Source of the DNA: Platycnemis pennipes
Taxonomy: Eukaryota; Arthropoda; Insecta; Odonata; Platycnemididae
Direction of reading: 5' to 3'
Assembly (NCBI GenBank): GCA_933228895.1
Contig: OW121854.1
Location: 11,535,131-11,599,130, forward strand
DNA length: 64,000 nucleotides
The notes under the pieces were generated by a model, which did no database searches, was not told the DNA's origin, and was given only the letters and a program-made list of their open reading frames with translations. Both the position numbers and the translations under genes were made by a program. How positions within the stretch are numbered: position 1 is the stretch's first letter; each line of letters begins with the position of its first letter. Shown in pieces: positions 38,693 to 49,565 of this stretch.

Positions 38693-38749
38693 GACCCCCT
38701 GCCACAGACCTTTATGGTGGCTTTCAGGGTATTATGTAGATGTAGATGG
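38693..38749 (+). mobile_element. Family A 3' terminal fragment (57 bp)
   Basis: Only the 3' hairpin CCCTGCCACAGACC...TTTCAGGG and the tail ATTATGTAGATGTAGATG are present. It begins about 40 bp beyond the end of the neighbouring MITE. Confidence 0.8.
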
Positions 38750-39049
38750 AAGAGGATGTCTTGACTTATTCACACGTGACTTATCCATCAATTGTCTTCT
38801 GTCGAATGAAATGCGTGTGCTTGGTAACTCTCGTCGCATCGCTGGAACGTCTGCTCTTTGCATTGAGATCTGGCTTACCAATCTTAAGTGTCACATTAAC
38901 ATTTTTTATAGCTATTTGTAACCTCGCGGAGATTCTTGAAAGCGTCTTGAAAGATAAGTGTCCGACAATAATGAATGATGGTAAATTCCATTAGGAAGGC
39001 CGTAGTTGCGTTTAGTTATTTCAGTATCGCCCGCACCAAAATGTCTGTT

Positions 39050-40118
39050 TTAAGGTGGCTGGGTCGAAATTTACAGGTGTATAGATTTTCTTCATAATTT
39101 CAATATTTGTTCCTTTAATTATGCTCTAAAATTCTACGGGAAATTTTTTTGGGGTTTTCAGTGTAGTTTTTGAGATATTTAAGGTTTTTTTAACATGGGG
39201 ACTTATGGCGTACCCCGCTTCGTAAGGGTCAGTTATGTATTATTTATGTTTCTACCATGCATACATTTTTGTTATTTGTCTGTTATGAGCTCTATTGTAT
39301 TGTATAACCCCATTATGTTCTGAATGGACCAGTCCAATAAATAAATAATAATAATACAGATTTTCACCAAAATCGGAAATGATGTGGATATTAGCCAACA
39401 ATTTTTATTCTGAGAAAATCAACCAGTGTTATCGACTTATTTCCTCCGTATCTATGAAAGAAATAAAATATTCCTTAAATTTTCAAATATCGCGCGCGAA
39501 GTTTTGAGGTGCATTTGGCAACGTGGAATCAGACGAGGGAAAGCGAACGCGCGAGAAACCACAACAAATCATACCAAAAAGTCCAAGAATATTACATTGT
39601 AGTCCCCTGACAGAGTTCTTGAGAAAGACGAATACGACACCTACCGTTACGACCGCTGAAACACAGGAACAATTGCCTACACAACAGCAGTGCCGAATTT
39701 CAGAATGTGCGTTGTTGCCGAGTAAAAAAGAGAGATTAAATAAATGGTTTAAACAAATGTTATGAATGTTTAAGCGTTTAATCACAATTATTTCGTCACT
39801 ACAAAGTATGCGAATACCCATAGCACAAAAGTACATACTTTTTCAATCCATACATTAAAACCAACATCTCCAAGGTCAAAGGATATGCACAGAGTGACAA
39901 CGTTCAGGTTGCCAGAAACCGAATCAAGTCAAGTTTTATGTTATGTCTCATGTCAATATTTAAATTCAAAAGGGCAATGTTTCAATATGACTTGAGAATT
40001 TGAGGCATCCGGTTAAAATTTCGAGTAATTTAATCATCTCCAAGCAATTTTTAGTGCCATTGAAATTATATGAGCACTAGTTCTTAACGACTCACGATTA
40101 CCGAACCAGCCACCTTAA
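39050..40118. mobile_element. TTAA-flanked DNA element, copy 2
   Basis: TTAA GGTGGCTGG(G)TCG at the left and CGAACCAGCCACC TTAA at the right (40115-40118). Same family and orientation as 35212-36227. It contains an extra ~100-bp insert at about 39258-39357 ending AATAAATAATAATAATA, apparently the 3' end of a non-LTR or SINE element, flanked by ATAC. An open frame at 39523-39765 ends SKKERLNKWFKQML. Confidence 0.8.
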
Positions 40119-40770
40119 GATTGAAAAAATAGTTTTAGGATTAGTTGGGATTATGGATTGGATGGGATTATAATTAGGATGGTTGTAGGCCTTGGAAATA
40201 TACTGCTCAATGGATGTGCGTTATCTTTGCACACAGCGAGGCGTATTCTCCCTCCTTCAGTCTCCTGTGTTGACGGAAACAGCCAAGGAATTCCCGAGTA
40301 GGTATTTCGTCAGATCGTAGCACCCACAGAATTGGTACTTGGTTTTCATGTATCCGTCAGGGTTGTAGGATGTGTTGGGGGGGGCAGACGCTGATGCGAA
40401 GACCATAACTTCAAGTGAAGTGCAGCTCATTGGAGGACGCACTTTGATTGACCTTACTTTGGCATCCCCCTCACGTGCTGTTCGCGAGAGCCTCTGTCCA
40501 CCACCAAATCTCCTGCCATGTTTCAAATTTGCAACATGAAACGAGAAGACATTCGAGAGCATTCGTTCGTCTCGGCGTTTTGTTTCGTGGAGCCTTTCCT
40601 CGCAGGAGAGCGCTTACACACTTGGGGCCGCCCCCTTTCTTTTGGCGAAAATCTCCTCGGAAGTGATTACTCCCGAGGTTACTCACCTCCCGGAGCCCAT
40701 CCGTCTTATCCATCTTTGTCACCAATCAATTCTTCGTCTTACTGATTGTTTCTGCTTTCACTCTTATCAA
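40119..40770. other. Intron, nothing recognised
   Basis: No homology recognised before the truncated RT element. Overlapping open frames at 40257-40745 on both strands look like chance in a G+C-richer stretch. Confidence 0.4.
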
Positions 40771-42494
40771 CCCAGGCTCACATTCTGAGAATCTCCTATT
40801 GTATCACAATGCCTATAATCCTTGATTTGTTTAATTTTTCACTACTATCCTCCAAATTTCCTACCCTTTGGAAATCGTCTCTTATAACACCTATAAAAAA
40901 GATAAAAAATCCAGTGAATCCGTCAGACTACAGACCAATATCCATCTTATGCAACATTTCTAAAGCGCTAGAACGCATTGTTCATTCCCAAGTTGAGTAT
41001 TTTCTCGCTCGAAACAATAAATTTGACCAATTTCAATCTGGATTTCGTCGCGGTTTTTCCACCCAGTCTGCGCTTCTGAAAATCACCGATGACATTAGAA
41101 GTTCGTTTGACAAGAGAATGGTGACGATACTCGTATTATTTGACTTCAGCAAGGCCTTCGATCGGGTAGACCATGCTATTTTACTTGAGAAAATGAGGAA
41201 GTTGAATTTCTCTTCTTCGGTCCTCAACTGGTTTCATTCTTATCTGTCTGACCGTCGACAGGCCGTAAAGGACACTTACGGGAACATTTCCAGCTGGACT
41301 ACAGTCCCCTGTGGAGTGCCGCAAGGTTCCGTACTTGGTCCCCTGCTCTTTTCCATTTTCATTAATGACCTTCCACGCGACTTAAAGCACACGAAGTACA
41401 TGCTTTACGCAGACGACCTGCAAATGTATCGTCATTGTTTCCCCAACGAAATTGACGACTCAATCAAAAAAATGAACGACGATATTAAAGTTATTTCTGT
41501 ATGGTCCCAGCAAAACAACTTTGTTCTAAACTCAAGTAAGACCAAAGCAATAATTATTGGTAGTCCTAAGATGACAAATCGTTTGCCCTATGAAAATGTA
41601 TCTCAAATCTGTGTCGACGGCACCCTTATTCCCTATTCAAACTCTGTTCGAAATCTAGGTATCACCATGAGCTCAAGTCTGTCTTGGAATATTCATGTTA
41701 ACAATATTTCTCGCAAAATCAACACAATCTTACACCAGCTCAAAGTGCATTCAAAATTTCTTCCCCAACACACTAGGAAAATGCTTATTTCATCGTTAGT
41801 TTTCCCCACTATTGATTACTGTTGCCTTGTTTACAATGACCTGAATGAAGAAGATAACACCACACTACACCGGGCTCTAAATTCATGCATCAGGTTTATT
41901 TTTAATCTTCGTAGAGATGTACACTTGACCCCCTATTACAATGAACTTCGATGGCTTAATGTTAAGACCCGAAGGAAATACTTCCTCGGGTGTTTCTTGT
42001 ACTCCCTGTTCAAAGAAAAATCTCCTAAATATATTTTCGACATGTTTGCTGCCAAACCTTCCACTAGAGAGATGTGTACCAGATGTGATCCTGAGTTTTT
42101 ATATTTTCCTGGTCATCGCTCAGCGAAGTTCCAAAATTCATTTATAGTTACTGCGTGTCATCTCTGGAACACCTTGCCCAAAAGCATAAAAAACTGTTCT
42201 TCCGCTGCTAGCTTTAAGATGAAATATTATGAAATGTTACTCTCTGATCACTAAATGTCATATTCATATCCTGAAAATCAAGAAATGTATATATATGTAA
42301 TTTGTTACACGATGTCCTAACGATGTCGCATTTGTCCTTTTTACATGACAATTGTTGTAATTTATATTTAATTTGTCACAGCTTGTATATTGTATGGATT
42401 GTCTGATTTATTTCTTTTTTGTTGCTCGTTTAACTATGTACATTGTCTTTTGTCCTTAAGGGGCACAGCCCTGGGACAATTAATAATAATAATA
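40770..42494 (+). mobile_element. 5'-truncated Jockey-like non-LTR retrotransposon
   Basis: Carries a long open RT frame (40809-42254) and a 3' UTR ending GGGACAATTAATAATAATAA, a (TAA)n tail. The N-terminal RT segment, endonuclease and ORF1 are missing, the usual outcome of incomplete reverse transcription. Confidence 0.85.
40809..42254 (+). CDS. Reverse transcriptase (Jockey-like), uninterrupted frame
   Basis: From the first ATG the frame runs 481 codons without a stop. It shows SSLITPIKKIKNPVNPSDYR then PISIL (fingers), LVLFDFSKAFDRVDH (motif A with catalytic Asp), GVPQGSVLGPLLFSIFINDL (motif B), MLYADDLQMY (motif C, YADD), and VRNLGITMSSSLSWNIHVNN. The C-terminal tail ends LWNTLPKSIKNCSSAASFKM. 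Codons upstream of the ATG are open only back to a TGA at 40743-40745. All catalytic residues are intact, but the protein lacks an N-terminal endonuclease and part of the fingers, so it is a truncated element's relic, recent enough to be undamaged. Confidence 0.88.
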   Translation: MPIILDLFNFSLLSSKFPTLWKSSLITPIKKIKNPVNPSDYRPISILCNISKALERIVHSQVEYFLARNNKFDQFQSGFRRGFSTQSALLKITDDIRSSFDKRMVTILVLFDFSKAFDRVDHAILLEKMRKLNFSSSVLNWFHSYLSDRRQAVKDTYGNISSWTTVPCGVPQGSVLGPLLFSIFINDLPRDLKHTKYMLYADDLQMYRHCFPNEIDDSIKKMNDDIKVISVWSQQNNFVLNSSKTKAIIIGSPKMTNRLPYENVSQICVDGTLIPYSNSVRNLGITMSSSLSWNIHVNNISRKINTILHQLKVHSKFLPQHTRKMLISSLVFPTIDYCCLVYNDLNEEDNTTLHRALNSCIRFIFNLRRDVHLTPYYNELRWLNVKTRRKYFLGCFLYSLFKEKSPKYIFDMFAAKPSTREMCTRCDPEFLYFPGHRSAKFQNSFIVTACHLWNTLPKSIKNCSSAASFKMKYYEMLLSDH

Positions 42495-42597
42495 AACATA
42501 AACAATAAACATTCTTTCCTAGCCTCTCCTTTTGTCGCTTCTATTCATGTCAGGTTCTCTTCTCTACATTCTCATCCAAGTTTCTATACTATGTAGT

Positions 42598-43996
42598 CAG
42601 GGTGGCGATCGTCAGGGAAAACAGGGAAAACCTGGAATTGTCAGGGAATTTGGTAAATCTGGAAAAGTCAGGGAATTCTCCTAACAGTCAGAGAGAAACT
42701 GGGATAGGAAATTCGTGATATTTTTCTACCATTACGTTTACCGGTCAGTCTTTCCCGCCCTTTATTTCAACAATTAAACTAATGTCCGTCGCCGAAGCGC
42801 ATAGAGTAAGCCCCGTCAATTCATTGAACATTCGTTGAACATTCAGTTGTGAATCTTGGTTATTTAGTTGTGAATCAGTCGTACAATCTGTCCCTTTTGT
42901 ATATCCTTAATGCGATATTTGTCCAGTAGTTTTGAAATTCATGATCACCGTATATTCTGCTCATCACAAGGAAACCGAGGCTATGTTTTTCGGAAGATTT
43001 TACCTCGCGTTTCTTTTTTTTTTGACATCCGAGACTCAGGTCGAGAGGTAGTTGTAGCACACTAACTTGTAATATATACGTGCTTGCAGTTCTAAAAATA
43101 CGAGACGATGATTATTAAAACGGTAATACGAGTACGATCACACGTGTAAACAAAATCTTACGTGAGGTCATCTTCGATTTCCATTCCCCCCTTATCGAGA
43201 CCATGAGAAGAGCTCCTCCCCTCCCCACCTTACACGCTCGACGTAATTATTGAATTAGCCATTCAATAATTACCCCCTCTCGAAGCAATTTAGTCAGGTC
43301 ACAAACCACCTCAAATATGGCATTCTTAAATATGACGCTGCCGTTGCTAATTACCTCCTGTTATCGCTCTCAGTGGCGCGATTACGTTTTGTTTGTTTGC
43401 ACAAATATTTTTACACTTTTGGTTCCCTCTTACAATCAAGGGGTTATGACCACGTTAATCAAATTGTTATTCGCTTCAAAAACTCGTGCCATCCGATTTT
43501 GATCCAGTCCAAGAACTTTGCTTTGGTTTGTATTTTTCGCGCAGCTTAGTGATACCTGTGCCGGAGTCCGCCAGTAAATTGGCCAATAACTTTCCCTTCG
43601 ATGGCTTTTCAGTAATCTTCAACTTCCTAGAACTACCACGACACGCCACCTCTTCCTTGAAGAATTAGACATTATCAATTTGAAATTTTACCGAAGGAAA
43701 CATACACGGCCGCGAAAAATGTATTATAAGTGTGTACAATTTGTGTGAGGGCTTAACTTGTGAAGGGTTATTATATTTTTTCATTAGGGCGGAGGTTCAA
43801 TATATTTTTTCATTCTTATAGCTTTCAATGTATTGATTTCAGCTTTTAACATGATCTGAGTTTTGACGAAAATTTAATTCAGCAGAAATAAAATATTCCG
43901 ATAACAGGAGACCTTTTGGCGATCGGTCAGGGAAATTGGTAAAGCCATCTGGGAAAAGTCAGGGAATTTGAAATTTGGTTATAGGTAGCCACCCTG
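42598..43996. mobile_element. CAGGGTGGC-ended DNA element, ~1.4 kb
   Basis: CAGGGTGGC at the left and GCCACCCTG at the right form short terminal inverted repeats; GTAGT flanks both sides (42593-42597, 43997-44001). Just inside each end, GTCAGGGAA-type motifs and a longer unit TGGTAAATCTGGAAAAGTCA (left) / GAAAAGTCAGGGAATTTG (right) occur in the same orientation. Ends are hAT-like, but a 5-bp rather than 8-bp duplication leaves the superfamily open. Open frames inside are not recognised. Confidence 0.65.
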
Positions 43997-44089
43997 GTAG
44001 TATGCCGTTCCTCTTTCTCAGAGTCTTACAGTGCATTTGATTGCGTTCGAGTTGCCATCTCTCGCCATTTCATGCCTCAAGACTTGTAA

Positions 44090-44262
44090 TATTCCGCCGA
44101 ACATAGTAGTGGTGGAATTTGGTTGAAGGCAGCCCCCTGCCGTCTATCGCCAACTCCTAATCCTTAGGGAAACGCAACATCCATGCGGGATTTGAACCCG
44201 CGACTTCTGGGTTTCCTGACTACTGGCAAGTTGCCGAACTTCGCACGGCTTCCCGAGCAGCA
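44090..44262 (-). mobile_element. tRNA-derived SINE head and body fragment
   Basis: Minus strand: GGGAAGCCGTGCGAAGTTCG head, then GGGTTCAAATCCCGC as box B paired into a T-arm-like hairpin. After the head come AACGCAACATCC (reversed) and a body. Loss of a clear anticodon arm and the trailing body make a SINE more likely than a tRNA gene. Confidence 0.6.
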
Positions 44263-44535
44263 AATAGCCGCCTACCCCTCTCATTCCTACCCATACAGTA
44301 TGTATATACATAAAAAAATTTGATTACATCACCTTCTTAACGGCGTATTACAACATATAGGCATCAAAGGATAATAACGCAATTAAGATAGCATTTGTTG
44401 CCCACCCAGAGCCGAGAAAAACTGTTTTCATAAAAATGATTACAGGATCATTTCTCGGGCGGATACATTTCTGAAATTTATGGATAACGCATGGAAAATT
44501 CTTTTGAGTGTATTGTGTGGACAATGGCCATACAT

Positions 44536-45920
44536 CAGCTGAAGATCAATTAGAAGAAAACTAAGATATTGGTGTGCAGCAAAAGAGAAGAGGCCAAAAC
44601 CAACGTTATACTAGGAAAACAGAAACTGGAAGAGGTGAAAGAGTTCTGTTACAACTTCATCTACATAATACCCTGCAAGCCACCATAAAGGTGTGTGGCA
44701 GGGGGTGAACTCTCACCAAACATGCACCACATATCATGCATAAAATTTGTAATTAAAAATTAAAATAGCAAAGCATTCATGCAAAAACATGCAGTTAGTT
44801 GGGTTAGCTTTAAGTCCTTATACAAACATGCAGCTACCAATGTTATCTATTGCTACACTAGTACTGGATACATTTACATTTTGAATCTGTCAGTTGGGCA
44901 ATCAATTTCTCTACTTTTGTGATTATGGTTCAGTCTGCCATAGTAAGTTGGGATCCGCAAAATATTTTTAACATCATCACCGAAAATATGGTCTTGGAGT
45001 TTATTTAATAGATTAAGTCTAAATTTCAACCTGCGATCTGACAATGATTCCCAATTTAATTCATTTAATAAACTGGTTACACTAATAAGGTTATCGTACC
45101 GGCCCTTTACAAATCTTGCCGATCCTCGCTGCACACCTTCGAGTTCGTTATTTAGACCGATTTCATAGGGATCCTATACACTGGCAGCATATTCCAAATA
45201 GGTCTTACAAGGGAAAAGTAGCTGACTCGTACATGATCGTCACATTTACCCAGTACTCTTTTGACGAATCCCAGTTTACGATTCGCTTGACCCATTATTT
45301 CACGAATGTGTTTACCCCAGGAAAGATCATTTGTCAGTCTTATTCCAAGATATTTAATGGATTACCTGGGAAGCAGAGTAACCATCGATGGACGAAGCAA
45401 GAAAAAATAGCGAGTAGAATAGCCCAGGCAAAGAGGGAATTCTATCAAAAGAAGAATGTACTTACAGCTGGAAATACAAGCTTGGAACAAAGGAAGCAAT
45501 TCATCAAAACGTATATCTGGAGCATGTTTCTTTACGGCAGTTTGGCATGGACGATGACAGCAGCGGAGAAGAAAAGGGTGGAAGCATTCGAAATATGGTG
45601 CTACCGAAGAACGATGAAGATAAAATGGATCGACCGAGTGATAAATGAAGAAGTCCTAAGAAGAGTGGGAGAAAAGAGAAGTCTGCTGAAAACTACAAAA
45701 AGAAGACGGGACAACTTAATCGGCCACATCCTAAGACACAATGGCCTGATGAAGACAATCGTCGAAGGAAAAGTGAGCGGGAAGAATGGAAAAGGCAGGC
45801 CTCGTATGAGTTACATAGAACAGGTCGTAAAGGACGTGAAAGAGAGGATTTACGTTAATATGAAGAGGTTGGCCGATAGAAGAATCGAGTGGAGGGCTGC
45901 GTCAAACCAATGCTAGGATT
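44536..45920 (+). mobile_element. Family B non-LTR fragment with family A inserted
   Basis: The left piece ends GTGAAAGAGTTCTGTTAC at about 44653; the right piece resumes TTACCTGGGAAGCAGAGTAA at 45362. It encodes QAKREFYQKKNVLTAGNTSL, FIKTYIWSMFLYGSLAWTMT, AAEKKRVEAFEIWCYRRTMK, RRRDNLIGHILRHNGLMKTI and RRIEWRAASNQC, ending near GATGATGATG. TTAC at both sides of the insert fits a short target duplication. The right part of the frame is intact from 45362 to 45915. Confidence 0.85.
44655..45361 (-). mobile_element. Family A copy nested in family B
   Basis: + strand ACTTCATCTACATAATACCC marks its 3' tail. The minus-strand relic reads RSARFVKGRYDNLISVTSLL then DRRLKFRLNLLNKLQDHIFG. Its 5' edge, TATTTAATGGATTACC, is the same junction as at 23870. 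Confidence 0.88.
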
Positions 45921-46059
45921 GTTGACCCATGATGATGATGTGTTATAATTTGGAATGGATCGGCTGACCGATATTTGAGTAATAAATTTTTTAATTCGGC
46001 GTAATTGTTGAACTCGTTTAAAGTCGTCACTTTTTCCTTTCAAAATTTAGTAGTAAGTA

Positions 46060-46300
46060 CAAAAATCATAGCTTGCCACAGAGTATCCGAGATACCATAC
46101 GCTTCAAAACTTTTTTGAAGCAAGTAAAAATGTGGCTATTCACGAGAGAATGCATAAATAAAGAGGTAATCTAGTAGTTGGTCTAAATATTTATCCTTTG
46201 TTGTAATGCCTTAAAGCAACCTATAACTGTAATTGTATTGTCCATGTATAAAGTTCCATAATACTATAAGTAATTTCTTGTAACAGTGTTATTTTATGTT
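46060..46300 (+). pseudogene. Non-LTR RT C-terminal tail fragment
   Basis: The frame reads NHSLPQSIRDTIRFKTFLKQ then VKMWLF, the last segment of many Jockey-group RTs (LPxSIR...FKxxLKxxLF). The 3' UTR follows without a clear tail. Confidence 0.5.
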
Positions 46301-47204
46301 CAATTGGTGACATTTGTTTTATGAGCATGTGAGCCAGTATTGCTGTATGTGTAATTTGAAGATGAACCCAACAACAGGCATAAGCCTTAGGGTTCACCTA
46401 AAGCTCCAAAATTCTTGTTGTATCATTTTTTGTACTATTATAACTTGCTGGAGCAATAAAATATTATCAGTATCAAAACATAATTTAAAAATGTATACGT
46501 GCACAACCATTAGCGTAGAATTAAACGAGAAAAGATATGATATAATTAAATATTCGGTTGGTCTTTTGCATACTTCATAAACACTCTTCAAACTCGAGTG
46601 CACTTAATATTTTGGCGGGCATTAGGGTGTGCTGTGGTGTTCCGTGTGATTGTGCCTCTGCTGGATGCCATTCCCCCAGTCGAACACACCGTGGAGTGTC
46701 CGTTGGCACCAGATGGGCAGTTGGCCAACACGGCATTACGTCCTCTCCATTCATGCACTCTTATCCCACCCATATAATATTAGAATATTCGACTGCCACG
46801 GTGGCTGCCTTGTTCTACTCCCTCCTGGGTTCTAATTTCGTCGGCACCATCCCCATGGCTCTCTATTTTTACTCCTCGCCTTCATATAGCATTTGCAGTG
46901 GCTGCTTTTTTCAACTCTCTCAAATTCCACCTTAAAAATTTCAATTCAATCGCCCTGTTTGAGGGTTCCTTTTTCAGGCCAACAATGCCGAATTGAACAT
47001 CTTGTTCCCTGCGTTCGTAGCGTGGCTGTCGCGCTTCCACGCTCCTGCCTATTCCTCGCCTCGAATCTCTCAAACGATGCTATGAAAGTTTTCCTCTATG
47101 GTTAAATGTCGTTTTGCATGCGTTTATTCGCTCTCCTTTGTACGGAGGAGCGATTATTACACTTCTCGGCGCTTGAGAAAGAAAGTTCTTTGTGAACAGG
47201 AATC
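46301..47204. other. Intron, nothing recognised
   Basis: 46620-47060 is G+C-richer with overlapping frames and no homology I know. Confidence 0.4.
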
Positions 47205-47783
47205 TCATCTACATAATACCCTGCAACCCACCATAAAGGTGTGTGGCAGGGGGTGAATTCTCACCAAACATGCACTACATATCATGCATTTAAAGTATTA
47301 GTGTTTATATTGCGTTCTAAACTTCACTATTTAAAAAAAGATACAAATAGCAAAGCAAACATGCAAAAACATGCTGTTAGTTCGGTTAGCTTCAAGTCCT
47401 TATACCAACATGCAGCTACCAATGTTATCCATTGCTACGCTCGTATTAGATATATTTACCGTTTTTCATATCCCTAATTGTACGAGGAAAAAAGGACATT
47501 TTGAATCTGTCAGTTTGGCAATTAATTTCTCTAATTTTGTAACCATGGTCCAGTCTACCATAATAAGTTGGGGTTCGCAAAATATTTTTAACATCATCAC
47601 TGAAAATATTATCTTGGAATTTGTATAAGTCTAAATTTCAACCAGCGATCTGACAACGAATCCCTTTTAAATTCATTTTATAGACTGGGTACGCTAGCAT
47701 GGTTATCGTACCGTCCCTTTACAATTCTTGCCGATCTTCTCTACACACTTTGAAGTTCATTATTTAGACCGATTTCGTAGGGA
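47205..47783 (-). mobile_element. Family A non-LTR fragment
   Basis: + strand CTCATCTACATAATACCCTG starts the reversed 3' end. The hairpin, the conserved spacer with TTATACCAACATGCAGCTAC, and the RT relic follow, with frameshifts. Truncated at GATTTCGTAGGGA. Confidence 0.83.
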
Positions 47784-48305
47784 AAGTAATGGGCATTTTG
47801 GAAAAAATACCGCTAGTAAGATTAAGAGTCGTATTTAGAATCCTAGCTACAGTCTCGCTTCCGCTACTTAAGTCCTAAATCTCTTACTTCGAGGGAAGTT
47901 GGCGTACATATTCACCCTGATAAGTTTGTGTTACCACGCTGTATACAGCTTCGAGCCACATCGAGTAGAATCTGCATACCCTTTTGAGCTCGTAATTGAG
48001 ATTTTATGAGAAGTTATACTATTGTTGAGGTTCAGAAAATGGCCCGGCCGCATTCATGATCTCAACTCAGTTCTCAGGGTCACACTGAGAACTGAGAATA
48101 CCACATTTGCAGATAGAATCTGCACACACCAATTTGACTCGTGCAGGGATTTAGGGACGTAAGCAGTAGAAGAGAAACTGCAGTTGAGATTCTGGACATG
48201 GTCCTAAGTGTGAGATGCCAAGGTTTTCTGTCATTCCGTATCTTCTCGTGGGATGCTCTGTGCGAATATTTGTCGCACATTCATGTAATCTGCGTCACCC
48301 AAAAG

Positions 48306-48970
48306 TGTCATCATCATCATTGGTCAACAACCCTAGGATTGGTTTGACGCAGCTTTCCACTCGATTCTTCTATCGGCCAATCTTTTCATTGTGACGTAAT
48401 TCTTCTCTTTTACATCCTTCACAACTTGTTCCATGTATCTCATACGAGGCCTGACTTTTCCAATCTTCTCGTTCACTTTTCCCTCGACGATTGTCTTCAT
48501 CAGGTCATTGTGTCTTAAGGTGTGGCCGATTAGGTTGTCCCGTCTTCTTTTTATAGTTGACAGCATGACTTCTCTTTTCTCCTACTCTTGTTAGCACTTC
48601 CTCGTTACTTACTCGGTCGATCCATTTAATCTTCAGCATTCTTCTGTAGCACCACATTTCAAATGCTTCCACCCTTTTCTTCTCCGCTGCTGTCTTCGTC
48701 CATGCCTCACTGCCGTAAAGGAACATGCTCCAGATGTATGTTCTGATGAACTGTTTCCTTACTTCTATGCTTGTATTTCCAGCTGTAAGTAGATTCTTCT
48801 TTTGATAGAATGCCCTCTTTGCCTGGGCTATTCTACTCACTATATCTGTCTTGCTTCGTCCATCGCTGGTTACTCTGCTTCCCAGGTAACAGAACTCTTT
48901 CACCTCTTCAAGTTTTTGTTTTCCTAGTTTGACATTGGTTTTCGCCTCTTCTTTCTTGCTGCACACCTAA
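48306..48970 (-). mobile_element. Family B non-LTR fragment, C-terminal region
   Basis: Minus strand: MCSKKEEAKTNVKLGKQKLE, VKEFCYLGSRVTSDGRSKTD, RIAQAKRAFYQKKNLLTAGN, AAEKKRVEAFEMWCYRRMLK, then after one frameshift near 48560, RRRDNLIGHTLRHNDLMKTI and RRIEWKAASNQS. The tail is (ATG)n, seen as TCATCATCATCATTGG at about 48309. It is the best-preserved copy of this family here. Confidence 0.87.
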
Positions 48971-49002
48971 GAGTGTATGCCATGCTAATAGCGGTACAAC
49001 TA

Positions 49003-49513
49003 TAGATGGGTAAATTACAATAATTTTCAATTGAGGTTAATTACGGTAATTTTCGAAAATTACCGTAATATTCCGGTAATTTTAAGCTTTGCGCTGCAAA
49101 TCCTTAACATAGGACTGAAAACGAAATCAAATAGCATTGAGATACAAATGCCGACCTTTTATCAAACATATCACGACGCTTATCTATTATAACTCATTAA
49201 AAAAAATTAATTTGAAGTTGGCAGCAACACGCAATTTGCCTCTCTTTTGTCACACTATGAGAAATTTCGTTCCAAAGACATACCTCTGCGCAATGTGCAC
49301 TTGTTATTTTACTCCTAATTAATCACGGACGCAATGTAAACAAAATCGTTTTAGCTACTTAATTTAAAATATCACCCATTCCAATGGTTTCTTCGTGAGG
49401 AAGAAATTTTCTGAAAAAGAGCTTTCCTGAAAATTACCGTTTATTACCGTAATTTTCAGGGACGATGGTAATTTGCGAAAATGACCGCGGTAATTTACCG
49501 AGTTGCCCATCTC
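49003..49513. mobile_element. Possible hAT-like MITE with TAGATGGG ends
   Basis: TAGATGGGTAAATTAC at the left is mirrored by GGTAATTTACCGAGTTGCCCATC at the right in inverted, imperfect form, with GGTAATTTTC/GAAAATTACC repeated inside both. No target duplication was readable. Confidence 0.45.
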
Positions 49514-49565
49514 CAGGTATGTACCACACTCGTCAACTGCCATGGAGTCCGACGTAGATCAAAGT

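Noticed and set aside
39483..39836. Minus-strand cysteine-rich frame present in both TTAA elements
   Set aside because: Conserved because the DNA element is repeated; the + strand frame ending WFKQML is the better coding candidate, and neither is recognised.
44184..44262. Possible tRNA gene on the minus strand
   Set aside because: T-arm-like hairpin is good, but the other arms do not fold convincingly and a SINE-like body follows.
45116..45916. Open frame of 266 codons on the + strand
   Set aside because: Its first ~80 codons are antisense of the family A insert and the rest is family B; it is read-through across a nested insertion, not a gene.
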